Origin: JADMIH01 sp035274425
GTDB lineage: Bacteria > Chloroflexota > Chloroflexia > QHBQ01 > JADMIH01
Assembly: GCA_035274425.1 (NCBI GenBank)
Contig: DATEOC010000082.1
Span: 1-64,000, forward strand
Reading direction: 5' to 3'
DNA: 64,000 bases
Shown here: positions 24,387 through 32,901 of the stretch, piece by piece
Position numbering within the stretch: the first letter of the stretch is position 1
How the letters are laid out: the number at the start of each line of letters is the position of its first letter
The notes under the pieces: generated by a model
What the model was told of the DNA's origin: nothing
The model's database searches: none
The model's input: the letters and a program-made list of their open reading frames with translations, nothing else
Translations under genes and position numbers: made by a program

Positions 24387-25283
24387 GTGGAAAACGACGA
24401 TCATCAAGTGGGGCGCATTTTGACACGAAGGGAGATGCTTTCGCTCCTGGCAGGCATGGGTGGCGCGGTGTTGCTCGCCGCCTGCGACCCTGGCGGCTCC
24501 AACACCGCGCAGTCGACCGCTACCGCCGCTCGATCCGCCCAGGCAACGGGCACCCCACTGAACCAGGAGGCGCAAACTGCCGTCGCCGCTTCACCTGTCG
24601 GAGCGTCGCCCACCGCAGATACGGCATCAGTACCCGACTGCGTGGTGCGCCCGGAGCTGACCGAAGGTCCTTACTTCGTAGACGAGAAGCTCAATCGCTC
24701 AGACATACGCCCAGACCCCTCAAATAACTCTGTAAGCGAAGGTGTGCCCCTCGCGCTGGCGTTCGTCGTCTCTCAGGTGGGCACAGGCTCGTGCGTGCCA
24801 TTGAAGGACGCGCAGGTTGACGTGTGGCACTGTGACGCTCTAGGGGTCTATTCCGATGTCCAGGGTTCCACAGGGACCAAATTCCTGCGGGGCTACCAGC
24901 TGACGGACGCGAACGGCAAAGCCAGCTTCACGACCATCTATCCGGGCTGGTACAGGGGTAGAGCGGTACACATCCACTTCAAAATCCGCACCACTTCGAG
25001 TGCGGGACAGAGTTACGAGTTTACCTCGCAGTTCTTCTTCGATGACGCTCTCAGCGATCAGGTTTACACTCAGCAGCCGTATGCCCAGCATACCGGACGC
25101 GACACTCTCAACTCGTCCGACAACATCTACCAGGGGGGTGGAAATCAGCTATTGCTTTCTCTGACCAAAAGCGCAGACGGCTACACGACAACGTTCCCTA
25201 TCGGGTTGGACCTGTCAGATACCCAGACGGGAGGGGCGGACGGCGGAAGTCAAGGGCCAGGAGGCCCTGGCGGGCCACCATAA
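24387..25283 (+). CDS. Exported intradiol ring-cleavage dioxygenase-like lipoprotein
   Basis: A protocatechuate 3,4-dioxygenase-type beta-sandwich enzyme. In catechol dioxygenases a non-haem Fe(III) held by two Tyr and two His opens aromatic rings between the hydroxyls. Seen here: ELTEGPYFVDEKLNRSDIR, AQVDVWHCDALGVYSD, and TIYPGWYRGRAVHIHFKI, which holds the likely Tyr and His-x-His ligands. The N-terminus carries a twin-arginine-like signal (TRREMLSLL) and a lipobox (LAAC), so the enzyme is exported and anchored. I chose GTG 24387 because GGAGG lies eight bases upstream; GTG 24372 is also open. The Gly/Pro-rich tail may be a linker. Substrate unknown. Confidence 0.87.
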   Translation: MENDDHQVGRILTRREMLSLLAGMGGAVLLAACDPGGSNTAQSTATAARSAQATGTPLNQEAQTAVAASPVGASPTADTASVPDCVVRPELTEGPYFVDEKLNRSDIRPDPSNNSVSEGVPLALAFVVSQVGTGSCVPLKDAQVDVWHCDALGVYSDVQGSTGTKFLRGYQLTDANGKASFTTIYPGWYRGRAVHIHFKIRTTSSAGQSYEFTSQFFFDDALSDQVYTQQPYAQHTGRDTLNSSDNIYQGGGNQLLLSLTKSADGYTTTFPIGLDLSDTQTGGADGGSQGPGGPGGPP

Positions 25284-25356
25284 TATCACCGAGAGAGATG
25301 GTTCTTAATGACTTTCTCATCTCACTTTAATCATAGATTGGTAAACTATTCTGTAC

Positions 25357-26637
25357 ATGCATCTTTTCACGTGGCGGAGCAAACGATTATCAGAAGCCCA
25401 GGCAATTGAGATGCACTCTGCCGTCCCAGGCCTGGGCTTGAGCTTCCTCAGACGCTGGCACCTCTCAACGAAACTGGCCGTGTCGGCAATGCTATGCGTG
25501 TCGATTATCCTGGCAGGCTGTGATGTAGCGAACGTAGAGGACCAACCGCCCCAGGCGCAGACCCCAGCCATTGTCACTGCCACCTCGCCTACCTCTCCTG
25601 TAATCTCTACTGTGACGACTATCCTTTCAACGCCCACAATTTTATCTGGAGTTGAGACTAGCTTACCTGTAGCGACCACCAATGCGCCACCGAGCGAGAG
25701 AGACTATGTTGTGCAGACGGGTGACACTCTGAGCGGGATAGCTCTCCAATTCGATACCACTGTCGAAGCACTCATGCAGGTTAACAACCTCGCCTCCGCC
25801 GACATAATCTACATCGGCCAGACCCTCAAGGTCGTCACCCCTGAAAGTGTGGATACGCAAGCCACTGCGCTGCCTGATCTGAGTTCCACAGTGGCGGCCC
25901 TGGAACCAACTGCTCCTGCCGGGTCTACGCAAGTCGCTCAGCCTGTGGCTACAATTACACCCCTAATGCCTCCCATACAACCCACGCCGGTGGTAATAAA
26001 TGGCCGCACCTATGATGCGTACAACCAGGCAGTCATCAAGAAGGGCCAGTGGTATCACTACACGTGCGAATTCGACGCCGCATGGGTGGTGCTAAAGACT
26101 TACGGCTATGACGTGGGTCTGGAGGAACAGGTAAAGCTGGTCGGCTTAGACAAGAGCATCGAGCCTTACTACAAGCAAACGGCGAAGGGTTATGTGATCT
26201 ACGGAGGCGACGTTACCACAGCCTACTCGGGCAACTACAAGACTAACTTTCTGGCGCGCTCAAGCGGTCAAGCCATGATTAAGGTCTTTCAGCACTACAA
26301 CCTCGCGGTAACGCCGGTACGTGACCGTCCAAGCCTGGAAGCGGCGCTGCTCAGGGGCGAGCTGGTGTGGATAAAGACCACGGTTGACTTCAAGCCGTGG
26401 AAGGTTGCCACCTGGGTCATGCCGGATGGCCGCTCTTACCAGACTGTACTGGGTAACGATCATGCACTGGTAGTGATGGGCTTCAACGAAGACGGGGTTG
26501 TGATTCGGGACCCGCTTGGCCCAACCAGCACCAATTGGCAACGCAAATACGAATACGAAGTCTCCTGGTCTAAATTCATGGCCTCCTGGGGCGCGCAAGA
26601 GTTCGACGGGCTGGCGGTAGCGCCGCCTGGCAGGTGA
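25357..26637 (+). CDS. Lipoprotein with LysM and C39-like peptidase domain
   Basis: Domain order: N-terminal segment with lipobox LAGC (Cys55), Thr/Pro-rich linker, LysM domain at residues 117-160 (YVVQTGDTLSGIA...IYIGQTLKVV) for peptidoglycan or glycan binding, a second linker, and a papain-like C39_2 domain from about 225. The likely catalytic residues are Cys237 (YHYTCEFDAAW), His369 (GNDHALVVMGF) and Asp385 (IRDPLG). It probably acts outside the membrane on peptides or wall material. The start is uncertain: 25357 has no clear ribosome binding site, and the signal peptide would begin nearer residue 38. Confidence 0.83.
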   Translation: MHLFTWRSKRLSEAQAIEMHSAVPGLGLSFLRRWHLSTKLAVSAMLCVSIILAGCDVANVEDQPPQAQTPAIVTATSPTSPVISTVTTILSTPTILSGVETSLPVATTNAPPSERDYVVQTGDTLSGIALQFDTTVEALMQVNNLASADIIYIGQTLKVVTPESVDTQATALPDLSSTVAALEPTAPAGSTQVAQPVATITPLMPPIQPTPVVINGRTYDAYNQAVIKKGQWYHYTCEFDAAWVVLKTYGYDVGLEEQVKLVGLDKSIEPYYKQTAKGYVIYGGDVTTAYSGNYKTNFLARSSGQAMIKVFQHYNLAVTPVRDRPSLEAALLRGELVWIKTTVDFKPWKVATWVMPDGRSYQTVLGNDHALVVMGFNEDGVVIRDPLGPTSTNWQRKYEYEVSWSKFMASWGAQEFDGLAVAPPGR

Positions 26638-26694
26638 TGGGGCCATAATTATGTGGGGACCCGATGCGACCTTAATCGGAACTTAATTTTTCTA

Positions 26695-26723
26695 TTGACC
26701 TGCCTTAACCTGCAATCTACATA
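26695..26723 (+). promoter_or_regulatory. Possible promoter upstream of the HtrA gene
   Basis: TTGACC (26695-26700), a 17-base spacer and TACATA (26718-26723). A separate TATAAT at 26754-26759 lacks a clear -35. Both are eye-level matches to housekeeping sigma elements. Confidence 0.35.
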
Positions 26724-26800
26724 CTGGATATAGATAGGTTTTGCATATAGCAATATAATAGAGTTACGGATACAACTCTCAGGGAAAGGACCGCACAGAT

Positions 26801-26857
26801 ATGCACATTCTGAAAAAGATGGCTGCTCCCAGCGGCTTCCTGGAGTTCGTCCTATGA
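26801..26857 (+). CDS. Possible 18-codon leader ORF coupled to the HtrA gene
   Basis: ATG at 26801 preceded by AGGGAAAGGA (26781-26790), reading MHILKKMAAPSGFLEFVL and stopping at TGA 26855-26857. The stop overlaps the HtrA start in ATGA. The HtrA gene also has GGAG of its own about eight bases upstream, so coupling is not required. It may be a leader peptide or chance. Confidence 0.35.
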   Translation: MHILKKMAAPSGFLEFVL

Positions 26858-27747
26858 TTGCTGATCGCTTTTCCTCAGATGCGGAAGAGACTCCGAGCGA
26901 GCCAGCTCCTGGGAATGATCCACTTCCCAGGTCGCAGCAGTGGAGAGGACGCCTGCGACAGCTCTGGGCACGCGGGCAACGCGTAGTGCTTTTCGCCTCA
27001 GGTGTAGTGGCCGCGCTCCTGGCGATAGTGATTTACCAGGCCCTCACCCCGCCCCCGAAGCAGCTAACGACGCGTGACGTGAGCGAATCTATTGCGCGGG
27101 CTTTTGCGTCTACAACCCCTCTACCCGCCTTCTCTGAGCGAGTATACCGGGTGGTGCAACCCTCCCTCGTCCTCATCCAGGCTCAAGGCACGGACGAGAA
27201 TGGAAAGTTAGAGCACTCTGTCGGAAGTGGCGTCATCATCAACGAGCAAGGCGACATACTCACGAGCTTGCACGTCGTCGCTAAATCCAATGATATTCAA
27301 GTGACCTTTGCCGACGGCGCCGAATCGAGCGCGCAGGTTACAGTCGAGCAACCGGAGAATGACATCGCCGTCCTGAGCGCAAGCACGCCCCCCGAACAGA
27401 TCGTCCCAGCCACGCTCGGCAATCCGAATGCGATGCGCGTCGGCGACGAAGCGTTTGCGGTCGGTAACCCCTTCGGGCTGTACGGCTCGATGAGCTCAGG
27501 GGTCATCTCCGGTTTCGACCGTTCCTTCCAACCTCAGAACAGCAGCTATAGGCTGGAAGGTCTAATTCAGATAGATGCCGCCGTGAACCCCGGCAACTCC
27601 GGCGGCCCACTCCTGAATCGCTACGGAGAGGTGATAGGCATCGTCACGGGACTTGTCAATCCTACTGAGCAGAATTTCTTCGTGGGTGTAGGTTTTGCTG
27701 TACCGATCAATATAGCCGCCCCGGCAGCTGGAGCACCGAACTACTAG
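26854..27747 (+). CDS. Membrane-anchored HtrA/DegP-like serine protease without PDZ
   Basis: A trypsin-fold S1C protease. Residues 1-43 are cytoplasmic, 44-62 form one membrane anchor (VVLFASGVVAALLAIVIY), and the protease domain faces outside. The triad is His140 (ILTSLHVV), Asp170 (ENDIAVLSA) and Ser249 (NPGNSGGPLL). The chain stops at residue 297, just after FAVPINIA, where a PDZ domain normally begins, so it is either a PDZ-less form or shortened. The tail APAAGAPNY and the following heptamer array at 27749 suggest the 3' end may have been remodelled. Expected role: envelope protein quality control. Confidence 0.88.
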   Translation: MIADRFSSDAEETPSEPAPGNDPLPRSQQWRGRLRQLWARGQRVVLFASGVVAALLAIVIYQALTPPPKQLTTRDVSESIARAFASTTPLPAFSERVYRVVQPSLVLIQAQGTDENGKLEHSVGSGVIINEQGDILTSLHVVAKSNDIQVTFADGAESSAQVTVEQPENDIAVLSASTPPEQIVPATLGNPNAMRVGDEAFAVGNPFGLYGSMSSGVISGFDRSFQPQNSSYRLEGLIQIDAAVNPGNSGGPLLNRYGEVIGIVTGLVNPTEQNFFVGVGFAVPINIAAPAAGAPNY

Positions 27748-27748
27748 G

Positions 27749-27818
27749 CGACGGACAACGGACGACGGTCACTGTCTACCGGCTACTTTGAACTTTGAAC
27801 ATTGAACTTTGAACCGCA
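27749..27818. repeat. Ten-unit degenerate heptamer array
   Basis: CGACGGA, CAACGGA, CGACGGT, CACTGTC, TACCGGC, TACTTTG, AACTTTG, AACATTG, AACTTTG and AACCGCA in one 7-base register. It starts two bases after the HtrA stop and ends just before the MoxR ribosome binding site. Confidence 0.88.
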
Positions 27819-27834
27819 AAAAAGGAGATTGTTG

Positions 27835-28845
27835 ATGGATCATAAGCAGTATCGCGAAAATGAGTTGCCGATGGAGCGGGTGCTCTACGAAGTGAAGAAG
27901 GTGATAGTCGGCCAGGACCACCTGCTGGAACGATTGCTCATCGCGCTGCTGGCTCGCGGGCATATACTGGTCGAAGGGGTGCCCGGCCTGGCTAAGACGC
28001 TGGCTATAAAGACCGTAGCGGAAGCAATAGGCGGGGAGTTCAAGCGCATCCAGTTCACGCCCGATCTCGTTCCTGCTGATCTGGTAGGGACACGCATCTA
28101 CAATCAGAAGACGGGCGAGTTCAACACGTCGCTCGGACCTGTATTTACCAACCTTCTCCTCGCGGATGAAATCAACCGGGCGCCCGCCAAGGTGCAAAGC
28201 GCGCTGCTCGAAGTTATGCAAGAGCGGCAGGTGACAATCGGCGTCGAGACCTTCAAAGTGCCGAATCCCTTCCTGGTGCTCGCGACGCAGAATCCAATCG
28301 AGACGGAAGGCACGTATCCTCTTCCTGAAGCGCAGGTTGACCGCTTCATGCTCAAGGTGCTGGTAGGTTATCCGAGCACGACCGAGGAATTCGTCATCGT
28401 TGAGCGGATGACGGGTCTTCTTCAAGCTGTGCGAAAAGTGCTGAGCACCGACCAACTGCTGGAGTTGCAACAGGCCGCCGACAAAGTATATGTGGACCCT
28501 GCCCTCATCCAATATGCCATCAAGATAGTGAGCGCGACGCGTGCGCCAAAGGAAGTCGGCTTGAAAGAATTGCAGCCCTACATCATGTTCGGCGCAAGTC
28601 CACGCGCGTCGATCAACCTGATACTCGCCGGACGGTCACTCGCCTTCGTTCGCGGGCGCGCATATGCATTGCCCCAGGATGTGCTCGATATTGCGCTCGA
28701 CGTGTTGCGTCACCGCCTCGTGCTGTCGTATGAGGCGCTCTCCGACGAAGTGACGGGCGACGACCTGTTGAACAAAATTCTCGACCGAATCCCTGTTCCG
28801 GTGGTACCGCTACATGAGCACCTCAACATCCGCGCCAGCGCCTGA
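27835..28845 (+). CDS. MoxR-type AAA+ ATPase
   Basis: A 336-residue AAA+ chaperone of the MoxR family, which works with VWA-domain proteins to mature or activate other proteins. Walker A is GVPGLAKT (near residues 48-55), Walker B LLLADEINRAPAKVQSALLE, sensor 1 LATQNPIETEGTYPLPEAQ and the arginine-rich ASPRASINL late in the chain. The ATG at 27835 has AAAGGAGA upstream; the frame is open 11 codons further into a heptamer array. It overlaps the DUF58 gene by 32 bases and starts a MoxR-DUF58-VWA-VWA operon. Confidence 0.92.
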   Translation: MDHKQYRENELPMERVLYEVKKVIVGQDHLLERLLIALLARGHILVEGVPGLAKTLAIKTVAEAIGGEFKRIQFTPDLVPADLVGTRIYNQKTGEFNTSLGPVFTNLLLADEINRAPAKVQSALLEVMQERQVTIGVETFKVPNPFLVLATQNPIETEGTYPLPEAQVDRFMLKVLVGYPSTTEEFVIVERMTGLLQAVRKVLSTDQLLELQQAADKVYVDPALIQYAIKIVSATRAPKEVGLKELQPYIMFGASPRASINLILAGRSLAFVRGRAYALPQDVLDIALDVLRHRLVLSYEALSDEVTGDDLLNKILDRIPVPVVPLHEHLNIRASA

Positions 28846-29719
28846 GCGCATCCTCCAGCGTCTCGACTGGCAGGTGATACGCCGGTTGGATGGGCTGTTG
28901 CAAGGGGACTACCGCAGCCTCTTCTACGGCTACGGGGTCGATTTCGCCGACCTGCGCGAATACCAGCCTGGAGATGACATTCGCTACATTGATTGGAACG
29001 TCACTGCTCGGATGAACACACCTTACGTTCGCCAGTATGTCGAAGACCGCGAAATCACCGCATGGTTCCTGCTCGACCTCAGTCCCTCCATGGACTTTGG
29101 CTCTCAGCAGAGCTTGAAGCGGTCTGTACTGGTTGATTTCGTCGCGACGCTGGCAAGATTGCTCACCCGGCACGGCAACCGCGTCGGCGCAATCTTCTAT
29201 GGCAACCGCATCGAGCGCACGATTCCGGCGCGGGGCGGTCGTATACACGTCCTGCGCCTCATCAACGATCTGCTCAAGCAGCCGCAGCTGCCGAGGGCAC
29301 CGCTCACAAACCTAAGCTCGCTCTTCGAGGCAGGGCTGCATGGGATCAAGCGGCGAGCGCTGATATTCGTCATCTCCGATTTCATCAGCGCCCCTGGGTG
29401 GGAGCGTACGTTGAGCCTGCTCAACCGGCGTCACGAGGTTCTCGCTATCCGCCTGTGGGACCCCCGAGAAATAGAGATCCCGGACATCGGGCCGGTCATC
29501 ATGGAAGACGCAGAGACGGGCGAGCGCCTCTACGTTGATACGCACGACCGGACTTTCCGCAGGCGCTTCCAGGAGGCAGGTCGCAGGCGCGAAGCGCTGT
29601 TAAGTGAAACGTTCAAGCGTGCAGGAGTAGACGCCCTCGCCCTCTCGACCGAGGAAGATATGGTCCGCGCTATCGTGCGTTTCGCGACCCTACGGCAGCA
29701 ACACAAAAGGAAATTATGA
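28814..29719 (+). CDS. DUF58 domain protein
   Basis: A 301-residue protein of the DUF58 family, a partner of MoxR ATPases with a degenerate VWA-like fold. The hallmark segment is VDFADLREYQPGDDIRYIDW, followed by RMNTPYVRQYVEDRE and WFLLDLSPSMDFGS, which keeps a MIDAS-like DxSxS pattern. IFVISDFISAPGWE is the later strand. No membrane segment is evident. The gene begins inside the end of moxR, so translation is likely coupled. The target of such complexes is unknown in most bacteria. Confidence 0.9.
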   Translation: MSTSTSAPAPERILQRLDWQVIRRLDGLLQGDYRSLFYGYGVDFADLREYQPGDDIRYIDWNVTARMNTPYVRQYVEDREITAWFLLDLSPSMDFGSQQSLKRSVLVDFVATLARLLTRHGNRVGAIFYGNRIERTIPARGGRIHVLRLINDLLKQPQLPRAPLTNLSSLFEAGLHGIKRRALIFVISDFISAPGWERTLSLLNRRHEVLAIRLWDPREIEIPDIGPVIMEDAETGERLYVDTHDRTFRRRFQEAGRRREALLSETFKRAGVDALALSTEEDMVRAIVRFATLRQQHKRKL

Positions 29720-29788
29720 ATTATGAGTTTTGAATTCTAAGTTAGGTAGGTTCGCCAATTCAAAATTTAGAATTCAAAACTCATAATT
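29712..29788. repeat. Heptamer array that folds on itself
   Basis: AATTATG twice, AGTTTTG, AATTCTA and AGTTAGG on one side, then AATTCAA, AATTTAG, AATTCAA and AACTCAT on the other. The halves form a 22-bp perfect inverted repeat (29719-29740 / 29767-29788) with a 26-base loop. It lies between the DUF58 gene (its start overlaps the final codons) and the VWA gene. Confidence 0.88.
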
Positions 29789-29791
29789 GGA

Positions 29792-30811
29792 ATGGACGCA
29801 CCTATGACATTCATCTGGCCCTTGATGCTCCTATTGCTCTTGTTGATGCCACTGCTCGTTGTGATGTATGTGCAGATGCAGCAGCGGCGGCGACGCCTGG
29901 CGGCGACGTTCGGCAACTCTGGTACTGTGCAGGGGGCTGGAGGTCGTAAGACAGGGGCGCGCCGCCACATCCCTTCGGTGCTATTTCTGGTCGCGCTTAT
30001 GGTCCTCATCGTCGCACTGGCGCGACCTCAGACCGTGGTAGGGTTGCCCCGGGTAGAGGGGACGATTATCCTTGCGTTTGACGTTTCCGGCAGCATGGCA
30101 GCGGACGATTTGAAGCCGACTCGTATGGAAGCGGCTAAGACCGCCGCACGGGAGTTTGTGGAGCGCCAGCCATCGTCGGTGCAGATAGGTGTCGTGTCGT
30201 TCAGCAACGCCGGCTTTACAACGCAGCCCCCGACGGACGACCAGGCTGCCATCCTCGCCGCGATCAACCGCCTCACGGTGCAAAGCGGCACGTCGCTCGC
30301 GCAGGGGATCGTAGCTTCTCTCAACATTATTGCTGCCGGTACCGATCCACCCCTTACCCTGTCCAACCGCAATCAAAGTGAGACGGCTACAACACCTACG
30401 CCCGTGCCGGATGGGGAGTACAAATCTGCCGTCATCGTCCTGCTCACAGACGGCGAGAACAACATGTCGCCGGACCCACTTGAGGTCGCGCAGACCGCCG
30501 AGGACCGGGGCGTCCGCATCCACACAGTTGGGCTGGGCAGCACGGAAGGGGCAACGCTCAACCTTGACGGCTTCACGATTCGCTCGCGGCTGGACGAGGA
30601 GACCCTACAGCAAATCTCGGAGCTGACGGGCGGCACCTATTACAACGCTGAGAATGAAGAAGAACTGCGCACGATTTATGATAGCATCAACCCACAACTG
30701 GTCATCAAGCCGCAAAAGACCGAAGTGACTTCCCTCTTCGCAGGCGCGGGCCTCCTGATCTTGATGCTCGGCGGCACGTTGTCGCTCCTGTGGTTAAGCC
30801 GACTGCCTTAG
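29792..30811 (+). CDS. VWA-domain membrane protein (BatA-like) 1
   Basis: A 339-residue protein with two N-terminal membrane segments (residues 7-27 and 60-78), a von Willebrand factor A domain with an intact MIDAS (FDVSGSM: Asp97, Ser99, Ser101; later VVSFSNAG and LLTDGENN) and a C-terminal membrane segment (LFAGAGLLILMLGG). This is the BatA/BatB layout, with the VWA domain on one face of the membrane. Together with MoxR and DUF58 it likely forms a metal-dependent protein-binding complex. The ATG at 29804 is an alternative start. Confidence 0.9.
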   Translation: MDAPMTFIWPLMLLLLLLMPLLVVMYVQMQQRRRRLAATFGNSGTVQGAGGRKTGARRHIPSVLFLVALMVLIVALARPQTVVGLPRVEGTIILAFDVSGSMAADDLKPTRMEAAKTAAREFVERQPSSVQIGVVSFSNAGFTTQPPTDDQAAILAAINRLTVQSGTSLAQGIVASLNIIAAGTDPPLTLSNRNQSETATTPTPVPDGEYKSAVIVLLTDGENNMSPDPLEVAQTAEDRGVRIHTVGLGSTEGATLNLDGFTIRSRLDEETLQQISELTGGTYYNAENEEELRTIYDSINPQLVIKPQKTEVTSLFAGAGLLILMLGGTLSLLWLSRLP

Positions 30812-30865
30812 TGCAGAGTGCGGAATAGACGACGGACGACGGACGACGGACGATAGACAACAGAC
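30810..30865. repeat. Composite heptamer array
   Basis: AGTGCAG, AGTGCGG, AATAGAC, GACGGAC three times, GATAGAC and AACAGAC in one register, starting at the last base pair of the first VWA gene's stop codon. Confidence 0.92.
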
Positions 30866-30880
30866 AACTAAACCATAAAA

Positions 30881-30920
30881 ATCTTGGCGGTATCTTGGTG
30901 CTCTTGGCGTCTTGGCGGTT
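30881..30920. repeat. CTTGGCG-type octamer/nonamer repeats
   Basis: Units ATCTTGGCGGT, ATCTTGGTG, CTCTTGGCGT and CTTGGCGGTT, a partial third copy of the cassette at 10.5 and 20.1 kb (without the CTCTGCG part). Confidence 0.82.
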
Positions 30921-30985
30921 CAATAACCACACACCACGTTTTACTAATTCCGCACTCCGAATTGGAAAGAGGTAGGTATAGGTAG

Positions 30986-32038
30986 ATGAGTTTACTTTGG
31001 CCCGGGTTCCTGCTCCTGCTGGGGTTAGTGCCTCTCATTATTGCTATATATATTTGGGTGCTGAGGAGGCAGCGCGTGGGGCTGCGCTACTCCAGCCTGG
31101 CGCTGGTACGGGAGGCTCTGCCCCGGTATTCGCACCTGCGTCGCCATCTCCCCTTTGCCCTCTTCCTGGTAGCGCTCGCCAGCTTGATTGTTACTCTGAG
31201 CCGTCCGGTGAGCATTGTGAGCGTACCAAGCGGCCAGGCCACTATCATTCTCGCGATGGACGTCTCTCAGAGCATGCGCCAGACAGATATATATCCGAGC
31301 CGCCTGGAAGCAGCTGAAGCGGCGGCGCTGTCGTTCATCCAACAACAGAAGTCGAGCACGCAGATCGCCATCGTCGCGTTTGCGGGTTATGCGGAGCTAG
31401 TCCAGCCGCCAACGTCTGACCAGGAAGCATTGGAGCTTGCAGTCAGAAGCCTGACCACGGCGCGTGGGACGGCGATCGGGAGCGGCATCCTCGAATCGAT
31501 TGATGCTATTGCCGAGATAGACCAGGCCGTTTGGCCGAGCATATCAGATCCGTTGTCCGAGGAGCAGCCCGCGCCTGTGGTGAAGGGAGCTTACGTCCCG
31601 CACATCATCGTCTTACTCACAGACGGGGTAGCCACGACCGGACCATTGCCGCTGGATGCCGCACAGCAAGCCGTTGACCGGGGAGTGCGAGTTTACACCA
31701 TCGGTTTTGGCACCGAGAACGGTTCGGCTCAATTTGGCGGGCCAGGTGGCCCCGGCCAGTTCGGCGGTCCGCCTACCGGAGGCGGTGGGGGCGGAGGTGG
31801 AAGGGGCTTCCGTAGAGGAATCGATGAGGCGACGCTGAAACAGATTGCAGCGATGACGGATGCAGAATATTACGAGGCGTCAAGCGCGGACGAGCTGCTG
31901 AAGGTATTCCAGGACCTTCCCACATCGCTGATCAGCAAGCATGAAGTAATGGAGATCAGTGTCGTATTCGCGGCGCTCGGCGCAATATTCGTTGTGCTTG
32001 CCGGTATTTTCTCGCTACGGTGGCACCCGCTGCCCTGA
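30986..32038 (+). CDS. VWA-domain membrane protein (BatA/BatB-like) 2
   Basis: A paralogue of the preceding protein, 350 residues. Two N-terminal membrane segments (5-24 and 55-72), the MIDAS MDVSQSM (Asp92, Ser94, Ser96), LLTDGVATTG and a C-terminal membrane segment (VVFAALGAIFVVLAGIFSL). It differs by a glycine-rich insert near residues 249-273 (FGGPGGPGQF, then a Gly run) between the VWA strands. GAGGTAGGTATAGG gives a strong ribosome binding site. It probably pairs with the first VWA protein in the MoxR complex. Confidence 0.9.
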   Translation: MSLLWPGFLLLLGLVPLIIAIYIWVLRRQRVGLRYSSLALVREALPRYSHLRRHLPFALFLVALASLIVTLSRPVSIVSVPSGQATIILAMDVSQSMRQTDIYPSRLEAAEAAALSFIQQQKSSTQIAIVAFAGYAELVQPPTSDQEALELAVRSLTTARGTAIGSGILESIDAIAEIDQAVWPSISDPLSEEQPAPVVKGAYVPHIIVLLTDGVATTGPLPLDAAQQAVDRGVRVYTIGFGTENGSAQFGGPGGPGQFGGPPTGGGGGGGGRGFRRGIDEATLKQIAAMTDAEYYEASSADELLKVFQDLPTSLISKHEVMEISVVFAALGAIFVVLAGIFSLRWHPLP

Positions 32039-32099
32039 GGAGTGCATCTACTTCTCCGCGCGTAGCTTGCACGGCAGTCCTGTTGCACCAACTATCTTT

Positions 32100-32777
32100 T
32101 CACCCCGATTCGTCTCCTGACGGGGATAGCTTACTGCTCGGGAACCTCACGGTGGCTCGCGCTATTCTCTCTTCCTTTCGCAATACTATGGTCTCTATGG
32201 CGATCTGTGCGGCCAAGACGCCGACGCCGACAATGATACCCAGCACCACCAACTCGGAGATTACGCTTCTCGGCTCAGGTTGGAAGAGGTGGCCCAGGAG
32301 AACCACCGCCGTCCCGAAGAAGACGCTATTCAGGATAGCTATTATCTCCCGAAGTGCGGTGAAGTCGCTGAATTTGCCGGAGAAGGAAGGCACATCATCG
32401 GCGTGGGGCCAGAAGAAGTACGGCCCCACCTCAGGATCGTTGTTGGCGAAGTAGGCGTGGATGCGGTTGATAGCGCGCAGGTATTCGGTGTTGCGGATAC
32501 GCCTCTCGATCAGGCGGAAAAAGGTGATAAAGCCGAGCAAGAAGATACCAGCCATTATCCCCGCGCTCAGCTCAAGCAGGGTCGTCCGGTCGGGGTGCAG
32601 TTGGGAGAGGCCGAGCAGGCCGCCTACGCTCAGGGAGACCAGCGTCAGGTAAGCCGTTATACGCTTCTCGCCCAGGTCCGAGTTGTACAGGAACAAAGCC
32701 GACAGGCGCTCATGCTCGGCCAGCAGTATCTCGGTGGACGACTCGAGGTCCTTGTCGGCGCGGTCTGCACGGGGCAT
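32100..32777 (-). CDS. Four-segment membrane protein, function unknown
   Basis: I do not recognise this family. From the ATG at 32777 (MPRADRADKD) it has 225 residues: a charged N-terminus with LAEHERLSALFLYN, membrane segments near 47-65 and 71-93, a soluble central part of about 70 residues (YFANNDPEVGPYFFWPHADD) and two more membrane segments (EIIAILNSVFFGTAVVLLGHL and ELVVLGIIVGVGVLAAQ). The frame is open to 32930 but that part is heptamer-derived and overlaps the upstream gene. The layout resembles small sensor or cyclase-associated membrane proteins, but no catalytic motif is visible. Confidence 0.7.
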   Translation of the reverse strand: MPRADRADKDLESSTEILLAEHERLSALFLYNSDLGEKRITAYLTLVSLSVGGLLGLSQLHPDRTTLLELSAGIMAGIFLLGFITFFRLIERRIRNTEYLRAINRIHAYFANNDPEVGPYFFWPHADDVPSFSGKFSDFTALREIIAILNSVFFGTAVVLLGHLFQPEPRSVISELVVLGIIVGVGVLAAQIAIETIVLRKEERIARATVRFPSSKLSPSGDESG

Positions 32778-32788
32778 GGGTGTTGAGA

Positions 32789-32837
32789 GACGACGGACGA
32801 CGGACGACGGACGATAGAGTGATGCGTAATGCGTGAG
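32789..32837. repeat. Heptamer array (GACGACG)3 and degenerate units
   Basis: GACGACG three times, GACGATA, GAGTGAT, GCGTAAT and GCGTGAG in register, just upstream of the membrane-protein gene. Confidence 0.9.
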
Positions 32838-32850
32838 ATTATTGCTTAAG

Positions 32851-32899
32851 TTCTGCCTACTGCTTTCTGTCGTCCGTCGTCTGTCGTCTGTCGTCTGTC
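32851..32899. repeat. Heptamer array ending at a stop codon
   Basis: TTCTGCC, TACTGCT, TTCTGTC, GTCCGTC and GTCTGTC three times. The next unit would begin GTCTA, and those bases overlap the stop of the YbjN-like gene (32902-32904 on the minus strand). Confidence 0.9.
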
Positions 32900-32901
32900 G
32901 T

